NCBI RefSeq assembly: GCF_017876575.1
Contig: NZ_JAGIOE010000001.1
Span: 1,426,001-1,490,000 of the forward strand
From: Paeniglutamicibacter psychrophenolicus
GTDB lineage: Bacteria > Actinomycetota > Actinomycetes > Actinomycetales > Micrococcaceae
Length of the DNA stretch: 64,000 nucleotides
Reading direction: 5' to 3'
Positions 17,735 through 23,865 of the stretch are shown here, piece by piece. The first letter of the stretch is position 1. Every line of letters begins with the position of its first letter. The notes below the pieces were generated by a model, which had not been told where the DNA came from, made no database searches, and worked only from the letters and a program-made list of their open reading frames with translations. The translations under genes were made by a program, and so were the position numbers.

Positions 17735-17749
17735 TGCGAATCATTCTCA
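17735..17749. promoter_or_regulatory. Zur-like zinc-responsive operator
   Basis: TGCGAATCATTCTCA is a near-perfect palindrome around a central C (six of seven pairs). On the minus strand it reads TGAGAATGATTCGCA, very like the TGANAATGATTNNCA boxes bound by Zur in actinobacteria. It ends 20 nt before the ATG of the AztD-like zinc protein, where a repressor would cover the promoter. Confidence 0.65.
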
Positions 17750-17769
17750 TTTAACTTACCGTTATCGCC

Positions 17770-19062
17770 ATGTCGCAACAAAAAACACGCACCACGCCCC
17801 ATGCACCAACCGCCACCCGTTGGTGGCGCAACCGGGTCGGTGCCCTGGCACTCATCGCCACCGGGACGCTGCTGGCCGGATGCGGTTCCATCGCACCCGG
17901 GGCCGAGCAGGTGCCATCGCACCCTGTCCCGGCGGTGTCCGAGGCAGGCTCCGCGACGCCGCGGCTCGTGCTGACCTACGATGGGGGACTGCTGGTTGCC
18001 GATGCGCGCGATGGAGCGGTGCTCTCGGACCACAAGCTTGCGGGTTTCAACCGCGTCAATCCCGGCGGCGACGGCCGCCGGGTGCTCGTCTCCACCGCCG
18101 GGGGATTCAAGGTCCTGGATGCCGGCGCCTGGTCCGAGAAGCATGGGGAACACTCGCATCGCTACACCTCCGAACCCTCGCTGACCGAGCTGGTGTTCCC
18201 GGCCGGGAAGCCCGGGCACGCGGTGGTCCATGCCGGGCACACCGCCCTCTTCGACGACGCCACCGGCAAGATCAATATCTTCGAATCCACCAAGCTCGCC
18301 AACCATGAACTGCCGCGCACCGACGACGTGGCACTGCCCGAAGCCCACCACGGCGTGGCCGTGCGGCGCGAGGACGGGACACTGATGGTCACCGACGGTA
18401 ATGCGGAGGCCGTCAACGCGGTGAAGCTGCTCTCCGCCCCGGACGCCGGGCACCGACGCACCACGGTGGCCGAGTCCACACAGTGCCCGGGTGTCCACGG
18501 CGAGGCGGTCGCCAAGGACGAGGCCATGGTGGTGGGTTGCGAGGACGGCATCCTGGTCATCAAGGGCGAAAAGATCGCCAAACTCGATGCCCCGGACGCG
18601 TACGGGCGGATTGGCAACCAGACCGGGTCCGAGGCCTCGTCCGTGGTGCTCGGGGACTACAAAACGGACAAGGAAGCCGAGCTCGAACGCCCGCGCACCT
18701 TCTCGCTGACCGACACCGCTACCAATTCCCTGAAGCTCATCGACATCGACTACAGCTATTCGTTCCGCTCCCTGGCCCGCAGCTCCTCGGGCGACGCACT
18801 GCTGCTGGGCACCGACGGCAAGCTGCACGCTTACGACGTGAAGACGGGCAAGGAAAAGCGGGCCATCTCGGTGGTCGAGGCGTGGGAGGAGCCGCTCGAC
18901 TGGCAGCAGCCGCGCCCGACGGTTCACGTTTCCGGCTCTATCGCCTACGTCACCGAGCCGGCAAGCAAGCAGCTGCACCTCGTGGATCTGCAGACCGGCA
19001 AGGTGTCCGGCACCGTGGGCCTGCCCGAGGTGCCCAACGAGATCACCTCAATCGCGGGATAG
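17770..19062 (+). CDS. aztD: Zinc metallochaperone AztD-like lipoprotein
   Basis: A 430-residue lipoprotein: TM-like segment then LLAGCGS lipobox with Cys at about residue 38. The mature part is a seven-bladed beta-propeller-like repeat protein (RLVLTYDGGLLVADARDG, RVLVSTAGGFKVLDAG, GHAVVHAGHTALFDDATG, SIAYVTEPASKQLHLVDL). It has a His-rich loop, EKHGEHSHRY, near residue 128. This is the layout of AztD, the extracytoplasmic zinc chaperone that loads the AztABC importer. The Zur-like box 20 nt upstream supports zinc-starvation control. No aztABC genes are nearby in this window, so its partner transporter must be elsewhere. No clear ribosome-binding site is seen. Confidence 0.8.
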   Translation: MSQQKTRTTPHAPTATRWWRNRVGALALIATGTLLAGCGSIAPGAEQVPSHPVPAVSEAGSATPRLVLTYDGGLLVADARDGAVLSDHKLAGFNRVNPGGDGRRVLVSTAGGFKVLDAGAWSEKHGEHSHRYTSEPSLTELVFPAGKPGHAVVHAGHTALFDDATGKINIFESTKLANHELPRTDDVALPEAHHGVAVRREDGTLMVTDGNAEAVNAVKLLSAPDAGHRRTTVAESTQCPGVHGEAVAKDEAMVVGCEDGILVIKGEKIAKLDAPDAYGRIGNQTGSEASSVVLGDYKTDKEAELERPRTFSLTDTATNSLKLIDIDYSYSFRSLARSSSGDALLLGTDGKLHAYDVKTGKEKRAISVVEAWEEPLDWQQPRPTVHVSGSIAYVTEPASKQLHLVDLQTGKVSGTVGLPEVPNEITSIAG

Positions 19063-19093
19063 CGCACCCGGGTCCGGGGGCGGAAACCAAAAA

Positions 19094-19136
19094 CCGCGGG
19101 CCGGTGTCGATCCCCTCGATCGGCACCGGCCCGCGG
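19094..19136 (-). terminator. Terminator between the AztD-like and OsmC genes
   Basis: An 18-bp stem with one G-T pair (19094-19111 with 19119-19136, core CCGCGGGCCGGTG) and a 7-nt loop. On the minus strand it is followed by TTTTTGG, so it mainly ends the OsmC transcript. The stem may also stop the convergent AztD-like transcript. Confidence 0.85.
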
Positions 19137-19152
19137 CCGGATCATGGTCGTG

Positions 19153-19698
19153 CTAGCTTGCGGTGACCAATTCGACGCTCACCGGCGTCGGGTTGGTGAA
19201 GATGTCCAGCACCGGGCAGTGCTCATCCACGGCCGCCTGCAGTTCCTCGTAGCGCTCGCGGGTTTCCGGGCCCTGGATCTTCACGGTGAGGCGGACCTCG
19301 CCGAAGCCGGGGCGGATGGTCTTCTCGATGCCGAACAGCCCGCGCACATCCAGGTCCGCCTCGGCGTTGATCTCCAGCGAGTCGATCTTCAGGCCAAGCT
19401 GGTGCGCGTAGAGCCGGTAGACCACGACCTGGCACGAGATCAGCGCACCCAAGGCGAACTCGACGGGGCTGGCGGCCGCGTCGTCCCCGGCCAGGGCCTC
19501 GGGCTCGTCGACGATGAAACGGTGCTTCCCGGCGGTGATCTCGCTGGAGACCGATCCGGTGGACACGCCGCTGGTCTTGAAGGTGAGCGCCGCGCTGGCG
19601 GTGTTGGCGGCGATGCGCTCGCCCCAGGCGTTGCCGGCGGCGGTGAGCTTTTCGGCGCGAACCGATTCCAGGGTTTCTTCGATCAGGGTTTCGGACAT
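19153..19698 (-). CDS. OsmC family protein (organic hydroperoxide/stress related)
   Basis: A 181-residue OsmC-fold protein. Typical marks are the beta-rich N-half (AALTFKTSGVSTGSVSSEITAG), PEALAGDDAAASPVEFALGALISCQVVVYRLYA with the reactive Cys, and a later EEL...HCPVLDIFTNPTPV with the second Cys. This two-cysteine pattern underlies thiol peroxidase activity in the family, and detoxification of organic peroxides is the expected role. The start at 19698 has AAAGGA upstream and begins MSETLIEETL. An in-frame upstream start would add an unconserved basic leader. Monocistronic, with its own terminator. Confidence 0.87.
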   Translation of the reverse strand: MSETLIEETLESVRAEKLTAAGNAWGERIAANTASAALTFKTSGVSTGSVSSEITAGKHRFIVDEPEALAGDDAAASPVEFALGALISCQVVVYRLYAHQLGLKIDSLEINAEADLDVRGLFGIEKTIRPGFGEVRLTVKIQGPETRERYEELQAAVDEHCPVLDIFTNPTPVSVELVTAS

Positions 19699-20092
19699 GG
19701 GAAACGGATCCTTTCGTGGCTGGCGCATGCGCTTGCACGACGCCATACTTACGCCGGCCCGGTTGGGCGGCGTCGAATCGTCACCTGGAGCACCCCGCTA
19801 TGACGAAGAGGGTTGCGGTCCAATCGGCCAGGGCCGTGAATGATTGGAGCTCGTGATTCTGCTGATGAGTCTTCCCGAATCCGCGCCGCCGAGGCAAGAC
19901 GGGTGCTTAACAATTCGTCACGGCAAAGTGCCGATTGATCGAACAAGTGCCTGCCGGGTTCACTGGATACGGCATCCTGGCGAACGTGAACGGTGATTCC
20001 GGGCAATTCGTTGAAGAACCTTCGAAGCGCCTGACTGCGTTTCCGGTTCCCGACCCGGCATTGAATATCCATCTGGGCTCTGCCAAAAGCAG
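19699..20092. other. Intergenic region, no gene seen
   Basis: Roughly 390 bases between the OsmC gene start and the MarR terminator. Only very short frames occur (for example an 18-codon frame from 19801). No RNA structure or repeat was recognised apart from the flanking terminator. Confidence 0.4.
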
Positions 20093-20127
20093 CGGCCCCG
20101 GCCCTTCGGTGTGAAGGGCCGGGGCCG
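20093..20127 (-). terminator. Terminator of the MarR gene
   Basis: CGGCCCCGGCCCTTC (20093-20107) pairs exactly with 20113-20127 around a 5-nt loop. On the minus strand it follows the MarR stop by 20 nt, with CTGCTTTTGG after the stem. Confidence 0.8.
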
Positions 20128-20146
20128 GTAAATCCATGGAGTCAAA

Positions 20147-20659
20147 TTATTTGCCGTGTTGCGGCTGGTCGTTGGCGTTGAGCCGGGCCAGCAGGTCCGT
20201 GAAGCGCTTGATTTCCTCGGGCTCCCAGGAGATCAGCCTGTTGCGCAGCAGCTGGCGCGAGGCAGCGCTCGAGGCGATCACCCCGGCACGGGCCGTGTTC
20301 GTGATGCTGACCAGCATGGCCCGTCCGTCGTTCGGATCCGGGACACGGGTGACCAGTTTCTTGGCCTCCAGCCACTTGATCATTCGGCTCATGGTGGCTT
20401 TGTCCACCTGGAGTTCCTCGGCCAGGATGATCTGTTGCTGGGCCTGCTCGCGGGCCAGGATGGAGAGCACCTTGTAGCCCAAGGGCTGAAGCTCCGGGTG
20501 GATGGAAGCGGCGCGCCTGCGGATGGCCTGGCGCGCCTTGACGACCATCATGGAGAACTCTTTTTCCACATCCTCGATCAGCGGATCAAGTGCGGTGGAG
20601 TCGGTGGCCGATCCCGGGTCGGGAAGGGAATCGGAAAACGGTGAAGTCATGTCATTCAT
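20147..20659 (-). CDS. MarR-family transcriptional regulator
   Basis: A 170-residue winged-helix regulator. The core is seen in HPELQPLGYKVLSILAREQ, ILAEELQVDKATMSRMIKWLEAKKLVTRVPDPNDGR (recognition helix and wing) and LVSITNTARAGV, all standard MarR elements, at about residues 55-135. It acts as a cytoplasmic dimer on DNA; ligand and targets are unknown. The two candidate starts are ATG 20659 (MNDMTS) and ATG 20650 (MTSPF). The TACTAA sequence at 20661-20666 could be a -10 element, in which case the mRNA would be nearly leaderless and the shorter form is made. It is divergent from the VOC protein gene. Confidence 0.85.
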   Translation of the reverse strand: MNDMTSPFSDSLPDPGSATDSTALDPLIEDVEKEFSMMVVKARQAIRRRAASIHPELQPLGYKVLSILAREQAQQQIILAEELQVDKATMSRMIKWLEAKKLVTRVPDPNDGRAMLVSITNTARAGVIASSAASRQLLRNRLISWEPEEIKRFTDLLARLNANDQPQHGK

Positions 20660-20892
20660 TTTAGTAGCGATTTTCCGCTTCGACGTCCTTGTTGCCGCGG
20701 GATTTCCCGTGGTGCGGCATCGGTGCGACCGCCGCGAGGCCCGGCTTCGAGGCGGGCTGGGCCGTGCCACCATTCGCGCCTGCCCGTTTCCCGGCGAATT
20801 CCCGGCAAACATCCACCCGCAAGGGTTCCCGGAAGCGGGTGTGCCGGGCAGAATTGCTAGTTGTTGAACCCCGCCAAACGATGGAGAACACC

Positions 20893-21324
20893 ATGGGCAC
20901 GATCCTCAATCCCTACATCAGCTTCCGTGACACGGCGCGTCCCGCGCTCGAGTTCTACCAGTCGGTCTTCGGTGGCGAGCTGGACCTGCGTCCCTTTGCG
21001 GACTTCGAGTTCGCCAAGACGGACAATCCGGACGACAACAACAAGATCATGCACGGGCACCTGCGTGCTCCCAACGGCTTGAACCTGATGGCGGCCGACA
21101 CCCCTGCCTCTATGGAATGGAAGGGAGGAACCGCCATCTCCGTCACCCTCAGCGGCGACGACAAGGAAGAAGTGACAGGTTACTGGGACAAGCTCAGCGA
21201 CGGAGCCAAGATCGGCGAGCCGCTGGCCCAGGCGCCCTGGGGCGACTGGTTCGGCATGCTGACGGACAAGTTCGGTGTCGACTGGATGGTCAACATCGCC
21301 GGACCGGGCACCGCCGGGCAGTAG
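20893..21324 (+). CDS. VOC superfamily protein, PhnB-like
   Basis: A 143-residue glyoxalase-fold protein with the PhnB/3-demethylubiquinone-methyltransferase-like pattern: LNPYISFRDTARPALEFYQSVFGGELDL at the start, KIMHGHLRAPNGLNLMAADTP mid-protein and the closing APWGDWFGMLTDKFGVDWMVNI. Members have no settled function; a small-molecule binding or modifying role is likely. ATG at 20893 is preferred because GGAG lies 7 nt before it; ATG at 20881 is in frame. A terminator hairpin follows and is shared with the convergent DUF2249 gene. Confidence 0.82.
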   Translation: MGTILNPYISFRDTARPALEFYQSVFGGELDLRPFADFEFAKTDNPDDNNKIMHGHLRAPNGLNLMAADTPASMEWKGGTAISVTLSGDDKEEVTGYWDKLSDGAKIGEPLAQAPWGDWFGMLTDKFGVDWMVNIAGPGTAGQ

Positions 21325-21369
21325 CGCAGGCCATGTTGGGCGCTCCGATGTCGGACGTGCCAAGGCAAG

Positions 21370-21410
21370 GACTCGTGGGGCCAGGCCGTCTCGGCCGGGC
21401 CCCACGAGTC
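21370..21410. terminator. Terminator between VOC and DUF2249 genes
   Basis: GACTCGTGGGGCC (21370-21382) pairs with its exact complement at 21398-21410. The loop itself can fold through GGCC/GGCC. It lies between converging genes and probably serves both strands. The plus side is followed by TTCC only, so strength is uncertain. Confidence 0.65.
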
Positions 21411-21424
21411 TTCCCCGAGGTTTT

Positions 21425-21745
21425 CTAGGCCTTGCGCACCAATTGCAGGCGCCAGGCCTCCGGCCCCTCTTCGAGGTAGCTGATCTCGAAGGCGCCGGGC
21501 GCCCGGCCCTCGAGCTGGTCCAGCAGCGGCAGCGGGTTGTGCGGGGCCACCAGGACCAGGCCGCCGCCCACGGCGAGGGAATCCAGTGCTCCAAAGATCG
21601 TGGCGTGGCGGATCGCGTGCGGGATGGCCCGGGCGTCAAGCTCCGGAAGTTCGGCATCATGATCGCCGCAGGCGCACTCGTGGGCCGCGGGTTGGGTATG
21701 CTTCTCGGCTTCTTCCTTGCTGGAAGAGATAACAATGTCAGCCAC
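21425..21745 (-). CDS. DUF2249 domain protein
   Basis: A 106-residue protein (120 if started at ATG 21787). The DUF2249 core is visible as ELDARAIPHAIRHATIFGALDSLAVGGGLVLVAPHNPLPLLDQLE and ISYLEEGPEAWRLQLVRK, preceded by a short HECACGDHD motif with Cys/His that might bind metal. DUF2249 proteins often lie near nitric-oxide and denitrification genes, as here, divergent from an NnrS-like/nitrite-reductase operon. GTG at 21745 is chosen for AAAGGA 9 nt upstream. The ATG at 21787 also has GAAGG upstream and is a real alternative. The precise role is unknown. Confidence 0.8.
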   Translation of the reverse strand: MADIVISSSKEEAEKHTQPAAHECACGDHDAELPELDARAIPHAIRHATIFGALDSLAVGGGLVLVAPHNPLPLLDQLEGRAPGAFEISYLEEGPEAWRLQLVRKA

Positions 21746-21822
21746 GATGGGGTTCCTTTGCTCAAGAGGGGTTTCGATTTCCAGCATCGACTGGCAACCT
21801 TCGAATCATTTTAGTACAGTCA

Positions 21823-21845
21823 ACTACGTGGAAAATAATCGTAGT
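21823..21845. promoter_or_regulatory. Inverted repeat in the DUF2249/NnrS-NirK divergent region
   Basis: ACTACG (21823-21828) and CGTAGT (21840-21845) form an exact repeat with an 11-nt AT-rich spacer, between the two diverging transcription units. The repeat centre is 47 bases from the GTG of the regulator gene, so it is a plausible operator for that regulator. Confidence 0.4.
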
Positions 21846-21880
21846 CGCCGCCGCATGTCATTTGCCGCCTTGGCCACCCC

Positions 21881-22588
21881 GTGACCGGTCCCTCGGATCG
21901 TTCCCCGGCCCCCACCCGGCGCACCTCTTTCGGGCGCCCGCTCTCGCCCACACGCATGCGGATTCTTGAGCTGCTGGAAGCGCAGTCGGCCCCCGCCACG
22001 CTCGCTGCCGTCACACACATTTGCGGACTGCATGAAAACACCGTCCGGGCGCACCTCGAGGACCTGTTGCGCGACGGCTACCTGAGCCGCGAGCGCGCCG
22101 CCTCGAAAGGCCGTGGCCGCCCCGCATGGCTCTGGGAAGCCAAGAAACCCATCGAGCATTCCCCATATGCCTCCCTGGCCTCCGCGCTGGCCACCGTGCT
22201 GCATGAAACCAGTGCGCATCCGGTCCAGGATGCGGTGGATGCGGGGAAGGCCTGGGGCAGGGAATTGACGCTCAAGCAACAAGGTGAGCACCATGGACAG
22301 CGCCCCGCGGAGGCAGCCCGCTCCCACGTGGTCGACATGCTCGAAGCGGTCGGGTTCGCCCCCGAACCCGACGCCTCCAACGAACACGTGGTGCTGACCC
22401 GCTGCCCGCTCATTGAAGCGGCCAGCAAGCATCCGGACATCGTCTGCGGCGTCCACCTGGGGATCATCCAGGGGGCCTTCGCCGAGATGGGACTCGACGG
22501 TTCCTCCAGCACCCTTCTGCCGTTTTCGGCCCCCGGCCAGTGCGCCCTGCAGCTGCGCACCGCAGCCAGCGAAAACCACTCCGGATGA
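21881..22588 (+). CDS. SufR/ArsR-type winged-helix regulator
   Basis: A 235-residue regulator of the COG2345 kind. The N-terminal winged HTH (about residues 20-85) shows LSPTRMRILELLEAQSAPATLAAV, CGLHENTVRAHLEDLLRDGYL and a wing ending KGRGRPAWLW. The C-terminal sensor half contains RCP(L)IEAA...DIVCGVHLGII and a later GQCALQ. This set of cysteines is like that binding an Fe-S cluster in SufR, so it may sense NO or oxygen. It is the first gene of an operon: its stop overlaps the NnrS-like gene start by 4 nt. It probably controls the operon and the divergent DUF2249 gene. Starts with GTG. Confidence 0.8.
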   Translation: MTGPSDRSPAPTRRTSFGRPLSPTRMRILELLEAQSAPATLAAVTHICGLHENTVRAHLEDLLRDGYLSRERAASKGRGRPAWLWEAKKPIEHSPYASLASALATVLHETSAHPVQDAVDAGKAWGRELTLKQQGEHHGQRPAEAARSHVVDMLEAVGFAPEPDASNEHVVLTRCPLIEAASKHPDIVCGVHLGIIQGAFAEMGLDGSSSTLLPFSAPGQCALQLRTAASENHSG

Positions 22589-23865
22589 GAGTCGCCCGGA
22601 AATCCATCCAAGCCAAGCCCCGGCCGATCCCGGCACGTACCCTGTTCATGCTGCCCGCTGCCGCGAGCCTGCTGGCCGGGCTCAACGCCGCCCTGCTTCT
22701 CCTGGATTTGCCCGCTCCGCTGAACGCCGCCCACTGGGGAGAGGTCCACGGGATGGTGCTGGCCCTGGGGTTCGTGGGAACCCTGGTTGCCCTTGAACGC
22801 GCGGTGGCCCTGGGCCGGCGCGCCGGCTACCTCAGCCCGCTGCTGCTGGGAGTTGGATCCCTCCTGCTGCTTTCCGAGGTGCCGCGCTACGCCGGAAAGC
22901 TGGGCCTGCTCGCCGGGATGGCCGCCCTGGTGTGGGTCTACCTTCCGCTCTGGCGCCGCCAACGCGACCATGCCGTGCTCATCCAGCTGCTGGGCGCCGC
23001 GCTGGGCACGGGGGCTGCGATCCTGTGGCTCGGCGGGGTCGACATGGCCCTGCTGCTGCCCTGGCTGGTGGCCTTCCTGGTGCTGAGCATCGCGGGCGAG
23101 CGCGTCGAACTGGCGCGCATCTCCATGGGCCCGCTGGCCGGAACCCGGGCGCTCCAGCTCTCCTGGCTGCTCACCTTCGCGGTGGTGGCCTCGCTGTTGA
23201 ACCCGTCGTGGGGATCGATCGGGTTCGGCCTGGCCCTTGCCGCGCTGGCGCTGTGGCTGGCGGCCCACGACGTTGCCCGCCGCACCATCCGTGCCACCGG
23301 CGCCACCCGGTTCATGGCCACCTGCATGCTCGCCGGCTACGGATGGCTGCTGGTTGCCGCAATCACCTGGTGCTTCGGATTCCCCGGCACCCGGGCCGCC
23401 TACGACACCGTCATCCACGCAGTGTTCCTGGGATTCACCATCTCGATGGTCATTGCACACTCCTCGAGCATCCTTCCCGCGATCCTGCGGCGCCCCTTGC
23501 CCTACCGCCCGATGATGTGGGCCCCGGCGATCCTGCTCTGGGCGGGGTTGCTGATGCGGCTGTGGCTCGGCAACGGACTGGGATACGACTGGGCCTGGCG
23601 TGCCGGTGGCGTGGCCAACGTCCTGGCCCTGTTGCTCTTCCTGGTCCTGGCCGTCGCCTCCGTGCTGCTCGGCGAGCCCCGGCCGAAGCCTGCGGCACCG
23701 GTGCCGCAGTCCGCGGTCCGGCCCGGGCCCGGCACTTCCTTGCTTGCGCCCAAGCCGCCGGGCATCGGCCCGCCGGACGGCGCAAGACCACTGCCCGGCA
23801 CCAACCCCGCAGCGCGACCCCCGCGTTCCGGCCTAACGATATCGCTACGGGAGCCGGAAGAATGA
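22585..23865 (+). CDS. NnrS-like polytopic membrane protein
   Basis: A 426-residue protein with about 12 membrane segments and conserved His residues in them: HWGEVHGMVLALGFVGTLVALERAVAL near residue 50 and YDTVIHAVFLGFTISMVIAHSSSILPAIL near 285. This pattern is that of NnrS relatives, haem-copper membrane proteins that protect against nitric oxide. The last 60 residues are a Pro-rich cytoplasmic tail. It overlaps both neighbours by 4 nt (regulator before, NirK fusion after), so the three are one translation-coupled unit. The NnrS assignment is by pattern and context; overall divergence from classical NnrS is noticeable. Confidence 0.72.
   Translation: MRVARKSIQAKPRPIPARTLFMLPAAASLLAGLNAALLLLDLPAPLNAAHWGEVHGMVLALGFVGTLVALERAVALGRRAGYLSPLLLGVGSLLLLSEVPRYAGKLGLLAGMAALVWVYLPLWRRQRDHAVLIQLLGAALGTGAAILWLGGVDMALLLPWLVAFLVLSIAGERVELARISMGPLAGTRALQLSWLLTFAVVASLLNPSWGSIGFGLALAALALWLAAHDVARRTIRATGATRFMATCMLAGYGWLLVAAITWCFGFPGTRAAYDTVIHAVFLGFTISMVIAHSSSILPAILRRPLPYRPMMWAPAILLWAGLLMRLWLGNGLGYDWAWRAGGVANVLALLLFLVLAVASVLLGEPRPKPAAPVPQSAVRPGPGTSLLAPKPPGIGPPDGARPLPGTNPAARPPRSGLTISLREPEE

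Noticed and set aside
22932-23861. Extension of the NirK fusion frame 310 codons upstream
   Set aside because: This part is inside the NnrS-like gene in another frame. ATG 23862 overlaps the preceding stop and gives a sensible membrane N-terminus.
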